Numbered from the stretch's first letter, positions 7,289-14,141 are shown. The stretch is 15,471 nt of DNA from an uncultured Clostridia bacterium (GCA_949746285.1 CATJZH010000114.1:1-15471); one strand, 5' to 3'. Translations and numbers: made by a program. Notes: generated by a model not told the origin, from the sequence alone.

Positions 7289-8152
7289 TTATACAAACAA
7301 TATTTTCTCTGTTTCATCAATTTGTTCAAATCCAATTTTTCTATAAACTGAAATTGCTGCATCATTACTAGGTTTTACGTGTAGTACTATAAATTTATAT
7401 CCTTCTTTCAATAATTGTTCACACAAAGCATATACACACCTTTTAGCATATCCATACCCTCTATGTTTTTTTGAAGTAATTACTCCACCTATAGCACATC
7501 CATTTATTTGCTTTCTAACTGTAGAAGCTTGTGTTACTATCTCATCATTTTCATTTTTCAAAACGTATAAACCTTTTCTTACAAATACTTTTGCAACTTT
7601 ATTTGCTTCAATTTCTGAACAATATTTTCCTCCATAAGTTGTTTCATACATTTCTTTTACTAATTCTTCAACTTCTTGTAAATTTGAATTTTCATCTTCT
7701 ATTTTTTCTATTCTTTCACCAACATTTAATATATGTTCTTCATTAAATTTATCAAATTTGAATATATAAGCAAATTCAGTTTCAATCATCTTTTTACTAG
7801 TTTTTGCACTATAAATTTTAGCTATTTTTTTTGCATTTTTCTTTGACGTCAAAATTTCTTTTAATTCTATATCTAATTTTATAATATTATCAACTAAACA
7901 TTCAGCTAATTCATCTGAAACTTTACCCTCTGGTGAATATAATAATAATCCATTTTTATCATCATCTACTAAAAAAATTAACTTTACTTTATTATCATCT
8001 TCAATTCTTCCTAATAACCAATTATTAACTTTTAAAGTGTTATGTTCAAGCGTAATTCCTATCATTATTTCATTTTTAGCTTCTTCTTTTAAAAGAATAT
8101 CTAGATTATCATCTAAAAATTCTCCTTTAGTTTCATATTTAATAAATTTCAT
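7289..8152 (-). CDS. GNAT-family N-acetyltransferase, two-part
   Basis: 287-aa protein. The C-terminal half (about 150-287) is a GNAT acetyl-CoA-dependent acyltransferase: the acetyl-CoA loop is HRGYGYAKR (R231, G232, G234) after the β4 strand GGVITSKK, and the end reads LHVKPSNDAAISVYRKIGFEQ, with Asn263 and Tyr270 at conserved positions. The N-terminal half (1-150) has no motif I know and may be a decayed second GNAT-like lobe or a substrate domain. The acceptor substrate cannot be predicted. The ATG at 8150-8152 is fixed by an in-frame TGA six bases upstream. Its Shine-Dalgarno is unusually far away, separated by a hairpin (see that entry). It lies alone between two intergenic gaps. Confidence 0.88.
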   Translation of the reverse strand: MKFIKYETKGEFLDDNLDILLKEEAKNEIMIGITLEHNTLKVNNWLLGRIEDDNKVKLIFLVDDDKNGLLLYSPEGKVSDELAECLVDNIIKLDIELKEILTSKKNAKKIAKIYSAKTSKKMIETEFAYIFKFDKFNEEHILNVGERIEKIEDENSNLQEVEELVKEMYETTYGGKYCSEIEANKVAKVFVRKGLYVLKNENDEIVTQASTVRKQINGCAIGGVITSKKHRGYGYAKRCVYALCEQLLKEGYKFIVLHVKPSNDAAISVYRKIGFEQIDETEKILFV

Positions 8153-8191
8153 TTGTCATTTATATAACTTTACGTTATATCCTCCTTTTTT
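8153..8191 (-). promoter_or_regulatory. Shine-Dalgarno displaced by a hairpin before the GNAT start codon
   Basis: On the - strand AAAAAAGGAGG (8181-8191) is followed at once by a perfect 7-bp stem-loop, ATATAAC-GTAAA-GTTATAT (8162-8180), then nine bases, then ATG. Linear distance from the Shine-Dalgarno to the ATG is 28 bases, too long for normal initiation. If the hairpin folds, the effective distance is about 9 bases, which is ideal. An earlier ATG (8157-8159) would give only a six-codon peptide overlapping the start. The pairing is visible; the effect on translation is inferred. Confidence 0.5.
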
Positions 8192-8289
8192 CATGTGTAA
8201 GTAAATTTTATTTACTGTATTATATTATCAATAAATCATTTAAAAATCAAGAAATCTAGAATATATTCTTTCAATATTATAGAACAAAA
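8192..8289. other. Leader and upstream region of the GNAT gene
   Basis: No gene. On the - strand there is a TATAAT near 8219-8224 with a TTGATT about 20 bases upstream, a weak promoter candidate with an over-long spacer, and a 7-bp hairpin (AGTAAAT-AAA-ATTTACT, 8200-8216) in what would be the leader. The rest is plain AT-rich sequence. Confidence 0.3.
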
Positions 8290-8338
8290 GAGGACATTAT
8301 GGAAAATGCAAAAGACAAAACTTATTGCAAATGTCCTC
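8290..8338. repeat. Interrupted palindrome with embedded short frame
   Basis: Outer arms 8290-8298 (GAGGACATT) and 8330-8338 (AATGTCCTC) are perfectly complementary over 9 bases. Inner arms TGCAA (8307-8311) and TTGCA (8325-8329) continue the helix on one side, with an 8-base bulge on the other. It is not followed by a convincing T tract on either strand. It could be an RNA structure, a relic of a small insertion-sequence end pair, or a protein site. Confidence 0.5.
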
Positions 8339-8358
8339 GTCTTTGTTTGTGTATTTAG
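8299..8358 (+). CDS. Possible 19-residue Cys-rich micropeptide
   Basis: ATG at 8299, five bases after AGAGG, opens a frame reading MENAKDKTYCKCPRLCLCI and then TAG. It has two Cys-x-Cys pairs, three residues apart, the spacing of a metal-binding or disulfide-linked peptide. The frame coincides with the palindrome at 8290-8338, so selection on the repeat alone could have produced it by chance. No promoter is evident. It is listed because Cys is otherwise rare in this AT-rich window; I do not recognise a family. Confidence 0.15.
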   Translation: MENAKDKTYCKCPRLCLCI

Positions 8359-8389
8359 TAGGGAGTGCAAAGCACTTTCCTACTAAATA
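8352..8389. repeat. Long hairpin between palindrome and mazF terminator
   Basis: Outer arms 8352-8362 and 8379-8389 (TATTTAGTAGG/CCTACTAAATA, 11 bp) enclose a second perfect stem AGTGC-AAA-GCACT (8364-8376) with a one- versus two-base internal mismatch. No T run follows on either strand, so termination is unlikely. It follows directly on the preceding palindrome and just precedes the mazF terminator, giving three consecutive hairpins in about 130 bases. Confidence 0.6.
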
Positions 8390-8416
8390 AAAATAAGGAC
8401 TATAAAAGCCCTTATT
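8384..8416 (-). terminator. Terminator after mazF
   Basis: Arms 8410-8416 and 8392-8398 (AATAAGG/CCTTATT) pair over 7 bases, 11-base loop, followed on the - strand by TTTATTT. The stem overlaps the mazF stop codon. Confidence 0.6.
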
Positions 8417-8765
8417 AGTTACCCAATCCGAAACTGATTCCAATTGCATCATTAACTTGGTTCATAACCCTAGAATCCGCTATATGACCTATTTTTTCTT
8501 TTAGTCTACTTTTATCTATTGTACGTATCTGTTCTGTTAAAACAACAGAATCCGATTTTAAACCATTATTATCAGATCCTATTTCTATATGAGTTGGCAA
8601 TTTATTTTTACCTGTTTGTGACGTAATTGCAGCAGCTATAACTGTGGGACTATATTTATTTCCAGTATCATTTTGGATTATTAAAACTGGTCTAATACCT
8701 CCTTGTTCTGAGCCAACAACTGGACTTAAATCTGCATAAAACATATCTCCTCTTTTTATTACCAT
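8415..8765 (-). CDS. mazF: EndoA/MazF-type mRNA interferase (toxin)
   Basis: 116-aa endoribonuclease of the EndoA/NdoA family, which cuts single-stranded mRNA at short specific sequences. The sequence MVIKRGDMFYADLSPVVGSE, then QGGIRPVLIIQND, is nearly diagnostic. Arg25 and Thr48, the catalytic pair of Bacillus subtilis MazF, are both in place, and LTEQIRTIDKSRL is the conserved dimer-side segment. The frame extends upstream to an ATG at 8808-8810, but I chose ATG 8763-8765: it has AGGAGAG seven bases upstream, gives exactly the family length, and the extra 15 residues match nothing. The antitoxin gene (ndoAI/mazE type), usually directly upstream, is absent; a gerS-like gene occupies that place. 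Confidence 0.95.
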   Translation of the reverse strand: MVIKRGDMFYADLSPVVGSEQGGIRPVLIIQNDTGNKYSPTVIAAAITSQTGKNKLPTHIEIGSDNNGLKSDSVVLTEQIRTIDKSRLKEKIGHIADSRVMNQVNDAIGISFGLGN

Positions 8766-8817
8766 AATTTCTCTCCTACTTATTTGCATATAGAATAGAA
8801 TTGTTGACATATTAAAA

Positions 8818-9411
8818 TTATTTAATTTTTATATCATTATATATTATGCGTATACAAGTCTTTTGGGTATTATCTTTTATTATTAGTTCTTTTGGATTTC
8901 CTGTTATTTTATCTAAGTGCAACTCCTTAAATTTTACATATGTATTGTTATTCAATTTAGTTTCTAAAATTATTTCATCATTTTGTTCATATGCTTTTGA
9001 ATCACTTTTCTTGTAATCTTCTATAAAAGTATTTAGAAATAAATTATTATTTAAAATAAATTTATAATCATTATAAATTTTTTCCATATTAATTTTGGTA
9101 TTAGTAATTTTGAGTATATTATTATCTGTTTCAATAGTCATGTTTTTTATATTTTCTGGAGTATTAATTATTAGTTTACTAGTATTATTACTTTCTTGCT
9201 GTGTCATTGTATAATAATTTTCATTCTTATTACTTTTTACTGTTACTGTAATATCTGCTTCGTATTGTTTCATATTAATTAAAATATCATCAACAATTTC
9301 ATTTTGATTTCTATTTTTATTATTACCTAAAACACAAAAAATATAATAAAAAACAAAAAAAACTGTAATACAAATTAAAACAAAAATAAACATATTTTTT
9401 TTAAGCTTCAC
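8818..9411 (-). CDS. GerS-like / LolA-fold membrane-anchored protein
   Basis: 197-aa protein with one N-terminal hydrophobic segment (7-27) and an extracytoplasmic part predicted rich in β strands. The pattern YEADITVTVKSNKN, then YYTMTQQE, LIINTPEN, IYNDYKFILNNNLFLNTF and the end TQKTCIRIIYNDIKIK resembles the clostridial GerS germination proteins (LolA-like fold), which in Clostridioides difficile act with the amidase CwlD in spore cortex modification. GerS is a lipoprotein there; here Cys26 is preceded by YIF, not a proper lipobox, so simple membrane anchoring is more likely. The start is GTG at 9409-9411 after GAGGTGAT. It is followed 52 bases later by mazF, apparently co-transcribed; in some clostridia gerS, alr and mazF-type genes lie together. 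The family call is from pattern and context only. Confidence 0.5.
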   Translation of the reverse strand: MKLKKNMFIFVLICITVFFVFYYIFCVLGNNKNRNQNEIVDDILINMKQYEADITVTVKSNKNENYYTMTQQESNNTSKLIINTPENIKNMTIETDNNILKITNTKINMEKIYNDYKFILNNNLFLNTFIEDYKKSDSKAYEQNDEIILETKLNNNTYVKFKELHLDKITGNPKELIIKDNTQKTCIRIIYNDIKIK

Positions 9412-9464
9412 TTTATCACCTCGAAATTTAATCTATTACAGTCTATTAATTTTTTTTCCATATA

Positions 9465-9502
9465 TGACTAAATAAAAAGAGTCACTTTATGAAATGACTC
9501 TT
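9465..9502 (-). terminator. Terminator after dus
   Basis: Perfect 9-base arms 9494-9502 and 9475-9483 (AAAGAGTCA/TGACTCTTT) with a 10-base loop, followed on the - strand by TTTATTTAG. It abuts the dus stop codon. Confidence 0.8.
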
Positions 9503-10474
9503 TCAATTAAAATATTCTTTTAAAATTTTCTTAAATTCTTCAGTAGTCTCTACTGTATTTATTTTTTCTCTAATTGATGTTGCATCTTTCATCCCTTTAA
9601 CATACCATGCAATATGTTTTCTAATTTCTCTGGTTGCTGTATATTCGCCTTTTTCTTCTAATAACAATTTAAAATGTTCAAGAATTACTCTATATTTTTC
9701 ATCATTTGATACAATTTCAAGCTTTTCACCATTTTCTAAATAATAAGCAATTTGTTTAAATATCCATGGATTTCCTAAACATCCTCTTCCTATCATTATT
9801 CCGTCTACGCCTGTTTGCTCAAACATTTTATAAGCATCTTCTTCATTTTTTATATCTCCATTTCCTATCACAGGAATTTTTACTGCATCTTTTACTTGTT
9901 TTATAATATCCCAGTCAGCAGTTCCAGAATAAAATTCTGTTCTTGTTCTTCCATGAACTATTATACTATCTGCTCCTGCTTCTTCAATAATCTTAGCCAC
10001 TTGAACTGCTACAATATTATCTTTATCCCATCCTTTTCTTATTTTTACAGTAACTGGTTTAGTAGAATTTCTAACAACTTCTTCTACTATTTCTTTTACT
10101 AAATCTAAATTTAATAATAATCTACTTCCGTCTCCATTTTTAACAACTTTAGGTGCTGGGCATCCCATATTTATATCTAATATATCTGTATAATCACACA
10201 TAAATTTTGCAGCTTTTCCCATTGTTTCTGGTTCACTACCAAAAATTTGCATTGAAATCGGCCTTTTTTCTTGCTCACTTCGTATCATACTAAGAGTTTT
10301 AGAATCTTGGTAAACTATTGCCTTACTACTTACCATTTCATTGCATACAAGACCTGGAGTTCCATATTTTTTACATATTTTTCTAAAAGGCAAGTCAGTA
10401 ATTCCTGCCATTGGAGCTAATATTATATTATTTTCTAATTCAACATTTCCTATTTTTAATTTTTTTAAAAACAT
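9503..10474 (-). CDS. dus: tRNA-dihydrouridine synthase (DusB-type)
   Basis: 323-aa FMN enzyme that reduces specific uridines in the tRNA D-loop to dihydrouridine with NADPH. The TIM-barrel FMN site starts at LAPMAGITDLPFR (19-31). The catalytic Cys105 is in INMGCPAPKVVKNGDGSRLL. HGRTR (174-178), IGNGDI (203-208) and MIGRGCLGNPWIF (227-239) are the other FMN/phosphate-binding signatures. The helical C-terminal tRNA-binding part (about 250-323) includes EIRKHIAWYVKG, typical of the DusB group. ATG follows AGAGGAAG. It is separated from rodA and gerS by terminators on both sides, so probably its own unit, though I see no strong promoter in the 73-base gap upstream. Confidence 0.96.
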   Translation of the reverse strand: MFLKKLKIGNVELENNIILAPMAGITDLPFRKICKKYGTPGLVCNEMVSSKAIVYQDSKTLSMIRSEQEKRPISMQIFGSEPETMGKAAKFMCDYTDILDINMGCPAPKVVKNGDGSRLLLNLDLVKEIVEEVVRNSTKPVTVKIRKGWDKDNIVAVQVAKIIEEAGADSIIVHGRTRTEFYSGTADWDIIKQVKDAVKIPVIGNGDIKNEEDAYKMFEQTGVDGIMIGRGCLGNPWIFKQIAYYLENGEKLEIVSNDEKYRVILEHFKLLLEEKGEYTATREIRKHIAWYVKGMKDATSIREKINTVETTEEFKKILKEYFN

Positions 10475-10505
10475 AACTTCCTCTACTTAATCTATTGAAA
10501 TATCT

Positions 10506-10542
10506 TATACAAAAATTACTGTGCATATTATACACAGTAATT
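10506..10542 (-). terminator. Terminator after minD-minE-rodA operon
   Basis: Perfect 10-base arms 10533-10542 and 10514-10523 (AATTACTGTG/CACAGTAATT), 9-base loop, then TTTG on the - strand. It lies 5 bases past the rodA stop codon. Confidence 0.8.
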
Positions 10543-10547
10543 CAAAT

Positions 10548-11660
10548 TTATTGAGCAAAAATTGCTTTTTGTCTTCTACTACTAATATTTAACAATAGTC
10601 CTATACATATAAAATTCGTTATCATTGAACTACCACCATAACTTACAAATGGTAAAGGAACACCTGTTATAGGTAATAATCCTATTGTCATTCCTATATT
10701 TTCAGTCATGTGGAAAAAGAATATTCCTGCTATTCCTATTGCTATATATGAACCAATATTATCTTTGGCTGTTTTTGCAACATATACTGCTTTAGTAACT
10801 AATATTATATATAAAATTGTAATACTTCCTGTAGCAATAAAACCTAATTCCTCTCCAATTACAGAAAATATAAAATCTGTTGTTTTAGGATGCAAAAAAC
10901 CTAATTGAGTTTGATTTCCTTTAAAAAGCCCCATTCCAAAAGCTTCTCCTGCTCCTATTGCAAGCTTTGATTGAATTATATTATATCCTGCTCCTCTTTC
11001 ATCAAGTCCTGGATTTAAAAACACTTGAATTCTTTTTAAAGCATGCTCTGGTAAGTTATTATATACAATTGGTATTGCAACTGCTGTTACTATTAAAACA
11101 AAAAATATATATTTTTTATCTATTCCAGACACAAATAACATAAATATAATTGCTATTATGTATGCTATTGCTGTACCATAATCAGGTTCTTTAATTATTA
11201 AAAATATTGGTATCATTGCTGCTAATAATACTGTAATTAGTTTCCAAATTTTATTAATTTCTTTTCTACCTCTTATTTGCATCTTATTTATTAAAAATGC
11301 TAAAAATAATATTGTTATTACTTTTCCTATTTCAGATGGTTGAAATGTTATTGATTCTCCAAATTTAAACCAACTACTAGCACCATTTATAGGTTCAGTA
11401 AATAATACCCCTATAAGTAATCCTATTAAAATAATATAAGCTAATGTGGAAAATCTAATAATAATATTATAATCTATAACAGAAACTAAAATTAAAAATG
11501 GTATACTTATTAAAACCCACTGTACTTGTTTTCTAAATTCTTCATAATCTGCACTTTGTGTTGCTGAAAACAAAGCTATTAATCCAATAATTGTTAAAAT
11601 TACACATACAATAAGTATTGACCACTCTGTATTTTTTAGTAATTTCTTTCCTCTTAACAT
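10548..11660 (-). CDS. rodA: RodA/FtsW-family peptidoglycan glycosyltransferase (SEDS)
   Basis: 370-aa integral membrane protein with about 10 hydrophobic segments. SEDS proteins polymerise lipid II into glycan strands together with a class B penicillin-binding protein; RodA does so during side-wall elongation. The essential Asp160 lies in IKEPDYGTA. Other signatures: QPSEIGK (107-113), RIQVFLNPGLDERGAGYNIIQSKLAIG region (210-236), HPKTTDFIFSVIGEELG (257-273) and PITGVPLPFVSYGGSS (330-345). The gene follows minD-minE, an order common in clostridia, and the short Q-ILVS...DY start and overall length favour RodA over FtsW. ATG has GGGAG 8 bases upstream; it begins 12 bases after the minE stop. 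Confidence 0.92.
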   Translation of the reverse strand: MLRGKKLLKNTEWSILIVCVILTIIGLIALFSATQSADYEEFRKQVQWVLISIPFLILVSVIDYNIIIRFSTLAYIILIGLLIGVLFTEPINGASSWFKFGESITFQPSEIGKVITILFLAFLINKMQIRGRKEINKIWKLITVLLAAMIPIFLIIKEPDYGTAIAYIIAIIFMLFVSGIDKKYIFFVLIVTAVAIPIVYNNLPEHALKRIQVFLNPGLDERGAGYNIIQSKLAIGAGEAFGMGLFKGNQTQLGFLHPKTTDFIFSVIGEELGFIATGSITILYIILVTKAVYVAKTAKDNIGSYIAIGIAGIFFFHMTENIGMTIGLLPITGVPLPFVSYGGSSMITNFICIGLLLNISSRRQKAIFAQ

Positions 11661-11672
11661 CTATCATGCTCC

Positions 11673-12383
11673 CTAATTATTTTTCTTTTGTTTATCTTTT
11701 GTTTTATTGTTTTTATTATCATTTGCTTCTATAGCTTCATTATTTATATTTTCTGATGCTTGCTCTGTTTGCTCTGTTTGCTCTGCTTCTTCTGCTGCTT
11801 TTAATAAATCATCAAAAGTTACATCATCATCATCATCTACTTCTTCAAACATTTCCTTTTCTTCTTCATTTTCCTCTTGAATTTCTTCTTTTAACTCTTC
11901 ATTAGTTTCTTCAATAATTTCTTCATTAGTAGTCTGCTTACCTTGTTCTGAATAGTTTTCTAAAAGCTCAATTACTCCTATTGTTTCAGTTTTCTTCTCC
12001 TCTTCAGTGTTTTCTAAAGTAGGTAATCCCATCTCTTTATTAAAATCTATTCCTTTAAATTCTTTAACTTTTTCAGCCATCATATCATTTTTTATATTTA
12101 CTATTGGTATATTTGCATATAATGATGGTGCTACTGTTACTCCTTCTTCATTTGGCTGATTTGTTAATCTTACATCTATCGTTTCTTCATCTACTACTAT
12201 GTATTTCTTAATTACATCTATTATCTCTTGTTTCATTAACTCTAAAAAGTCTGCTGAAACATTAGCTCTATCTTGCATTAAAACTAAATGTAGCCTTTCT
12301 TTAGCTGCATCCTTTGAACCTAACTCTTTTTGTTGTTCTGTTTTAACTATTTTTTTGAAAAAATGACCTAAATTTTCAAACAT
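11673..12383 (-). CDS. minE: MinE cell-division topological factor with long acidic C-terminal extension
   Basis: 236 aa, against about 85-95 for usual MinE. Residues 1-98 are a full MinE: membrane-binding N-terminal helix (MFENLGHFFKKI), the MinD-contact segment (SKDAAKERLHLVLMQDRANVS, 23-43), then the dimer β domain ending NIPIVNI. MinE stimulates MinD ATPase and drives pole-to-pole oscillation. Residues 99-236 are extra: a short GIDFNKEMGLPTLEN-like segment, a highly acidic stretch (126-200) with a five-Asp run, and a Lys/Asn-rich tail. A repeated 9-base unit at 11761-11787 encodes EQTEQTEQA. Reading is uninterrupted and rodA starts after the extended stop, so this is not a missed stop. 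ATG has GGAGG upstream, 28 bases after minD. Confidence 0.9.
   Translation of the reverse strand: MFENLGHFFKKIVKTEQQKELGSKDAAKERLHLVLMQDRANVSADFLELMKQEIIDVIKKYIVVDEETIDVRLTNQPNEEGVTVAPSLYANIPIVNIKNDMMAEKVKEFKGIDFNKEMGLPTLENTEEEKKTETIGVIELLENYSEQGKQTTNEEIIEETNEELKEEIQEENEEEKEMFEEVDDDDDVTFDDLLKAAEEAEQTEQTEQASENINNEAIEANDNKNNKTKDKQKKNN
11761..11787. repeat. Three tandem 9-base units inside minE tail
   Basis: TGCTCTGTT, TGCTCTGTT and TGCTCTGCT follow each other directly and encode Glu-Gln-Thr/Ala repeats on the - strand. Slippage at such units and at the ATC run near 11823 could change tail length between strains. Confidence 0.8.
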
Positions 12384-12411
12384 TCTTTTATTTTACCTCC
12401 AACACTTTTAT

Positions 12412-13206
12412 CTATGCTTTTCCAAATAATCTTTTTAGACCTGCAAAAAAGCCTTTTTCTTTTCCTGGTACTGTAACTTCTATATTTTCTCCTAATAATC
12501 TTCTAGAAATTTCTATATATGCTTTTCCAGAAGGGGCTTTTTTATTAGAAATTACTGGCTCTCCTTTATTAGTTTGTGTAATAACATTTTCATCATCTGG
12601 TACAACTCCAATTAAATCTATAGCTAATAAATCTACAATATCATTTACATCCATCATTTCGCCTCTTTTAACCATTGTAGGTCTTAATCTATTAACTATT
12701 AATTCAGGATTTTTTATTTCAGATGATTCTAGTAATCCTATAATTCTATCTGCATCTCTTATTGCAGAAATTTCGGCTGTAGTAACTACTAAAGCTCTAT
12801 CTGCACCTGCTATAGCATTTTTAAATCCTTGCTCTATTCCTGCTGGACAATCAATTAATACATAATCAAATTCTTCTTTCAATTTTTGTATTAAGTTTAT
12901 GATTTGTTCTTCATTTATAGCATTTTTATCTTTAGTTTGTGCTGCTGGAAGCAAGAAAAGATCTTTAAATCTTTTATCTTTTATTAATGCTTGTCTTAGT
13001 TTGCATTTTTCTTCTATAACATCAACTAAATCATATACTATTCTATTTTCTAGTCCTAAAACTACATCAAGATTTCTAAGTCCAATATCAGTATCAACTA
13101 AAGCTACTCTTTTTCCAGCCAAAGCTAATGCTGAACCTAAGTTTGCTGTTGTAGTTGTTTTACCAACTCCTCCTTTTCCTGATGTAATAACGATAACCTC
13201 TCCCAT
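12412..13206 (-). CDS. minD: Septum-site determining ATPase MinD
   Basis: 264-aa membrane-associated P-loop ATPase of the ParA/MIP family. The deviant Walker A is KGGVGKTT (11-18) with signature Lys11; switch I includes DTDIGLRNLD (38-47); Walker B is YVLIDCPAG (115-123). The C-terminal amphipathic membrane-targeting helix is FFAGLKRLFGKA (253-264). ATP-bound MinD binds the membrane, recruits the division inhibitor MinC and is released by MinE. It is first in an operon minD-minE-rodA. minC, often directly upstream in Firmicutes, is not here and would have to be elsewhere or missing. ATG has AGGAGG 7 bases upstream. Confidence 0.97.
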   Translation of the reverse strand: MGEVIVITSGKGGVGKTTTTANLGSALALAGKRVALVDTDIGLRNLDVVLGLENRIVYDLVDVIEEKCKLRQALIKDKRFKDLFLLPAAQTKDKNAINEEQIINLIQKLKEEFDYVLIDCPAGIEQGFKNAIAGADRALVVTTAEISAIRDADRIIGLLESSEIKNPELIVNRLRPTMVKRGEMMDVNDIVDLLAIDLIGVVPDDENVITQTNKGEPVISNKKAPSGKAYIEISRRLLGENIEVTVPGKEKGFFAGLKRLFGKA

Positions 13207-13260
13207 GAATTTTCCTCCTTATAAAACTCCAATCAATTCATCATCATTTTTAACATATAT

Positions 13261-13289
13261 ATCTTATATGTTTTTTCGCCAAAAGTCAA
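13261..13289 (-). promoter_or_regulatory. σA-type promoter for minD-minE-rodA
   Basis: On the - strand: TTGACT (13284-13289), 17-base spacer, TAAGAT (13261-13266), about 55 bases before the minD ATG. The -35 is strong and the -10 moderate. Confidence 0.6.
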
Positions 13290-13389
13290 TCAAATAAGAT
13301 ATATTTTTGTAATATTTTTGTAATAAATTTAACAGAACTTACGGATATACTGATAGCAACATTTATTGATTTAGACTTTCCATTTAGGA

Positions 13390-13431
13390 AACTAAAAAAC
13401 TTGAGAGCAGATATTTATACCTACTCTCAAG
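13390..13431 (-). terminator. Terminator after the orphan 139-aa gene
   Basis: Perfect 8-base arms 13424-13431 and 13400-13407 (CTTGAGAG/CTCTCAAG), 16-base loop, followed on the - strand by TTTTTTAGT. It insulates this gene from the min operon promoter. Confidence 0.85.
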
Positions 13432-13461
13432 AACTTTCGTTTTTTCCCCCTTATTTAGTTT

Positions 13462-13881
13462 TTAACATTCTAATATAAATTTTTTTACTTCTTCCTCATT
13501 GAATGGCAACTCTTCATTATTTTCAATCATTCCTTGTAAACAAACACATAAATCACGCCTGTGTTCAAGTTTTCTTTTATTACTCTGCAACTCAATAATA
13601 ATATCGCTTACAATATGCTGCAGTTCACTAATTATATCCATCTTTGTTATTTTTCCTTTATGATATAATTTAAACTCTTCATCCAAATCCTTCATAAGCT
13701 TTTCACTTTCTTCATTTAAATGAGGTCCCCATTCTCGAAGAAACATTTGAAAACCAGCAAAATCATTATCAGTTGCTTTCCCTGTTAATAACTTACGTAG
13801 CATGTATTCTCTACGATAATAGAGCATTGTCACTGCATGTCCATAAGTATCAATCATTCTTTCTGTTTTTGCTCCAGCCAT
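13462..13881 (-). CDS. Unrecognised 139-aa protein
   Basis: I do not recognise this protein. It is soluble, helix-rich, with no signal or membrane segment. Visible features: an N-terminal MAGAKTERMIDTYGHAVTML, then a basic YYRREYMLRKLL segment, an amphipathic charged middle (FLREWGPHLNEESEKLMKDL), a helical region ending in RKLEHRRDLCVCLQGM, and an acidic tail. A nucleic-acid or protein-binding adaptor is possible but unproven. It is a single-gene unit with a near-consensus promoter and its own terminator. It uses CGT, CGA and CGC-type Arg codons several times and more G/C than flanking genes, whose Arg codons are almost all AGA, suggesting later acquisition. ATG follows AAAGGAAG. It is transcribed divergently from the ferredoxin oxidoreductase operon. 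Confidence 0.75.
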   Translation of the reverse strand: MAGAKTERMIDTYGHAVTMLYYRREYMLRKLLTGKATDNDFAGFQMFLREWGPHLNEESEKLMKDLDEEFKLYHKGKITKMDIISELQHIVSDIIIELQSNKRKLEHRRDLCVCLQGMIENNEELPFNEEEVKKFILEC

Positions 13882-13947
13882 TATTGTCTTCCTTTCTTTT
13901 TATTTATAAATAAGAGGGGGAATTCTAAAGGTTTCCCTATACAAGTT

Positions 13948-13976
13948 ATTATAGCATAAAACTTATACATTATCAA
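13948..13976 (-). promoter_or_regulatory. Strong extended -10 promoter for orphan gene
   Basis: On the - strand: TTGATA (13971-13976), 17-base spacer ending TGC, TATAAT (13948-13953). Five of six -35 bases, a perfect -10 and the TGn extension make this the best promoter in the window. The leader is about 60 bases and includes AGAGGGGG. Confidence 0.8.
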
Positions 13977-14141
13977 GATTATGTAAATTTATGATCTATA
14001 ATAAATTCAAATAAAAAACTACTTTTATAAAAATTTAATAAGCCTTTATTATAAAAAAAATAATAAATAAAAATATTATAGAAACCTATCATCCGTATAT
14101 TGACTTTAGTTTTCAAAAAATATATACTGTAACTATTAAAA

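Noticed and set aside
8766..8810. 15-residue N-terminal extension of the MazF frame from ATG 8808-8810
   Set aside because: No ribosome site upstream and no match to the family; ATG 8763-8765 has a good AGGAG and gives exactly 116 residues with catalytic residues at 25 and 48.
13303..13326. Direct repeat ATTTTTGTAAT twice upstream of the min promoter
   Set aside because: Short, AT-only sequence next to each other; likely simple slippage, no support for regulation.
13338..14110. Similar short sequences TACGGAT...GATAG in opposite orientation on both sides of the orphan gene, as if terminal repeats
   Set aside because: Identity is only about seven plus five bases with different spacing; expected by chance and no target duplication is visible.
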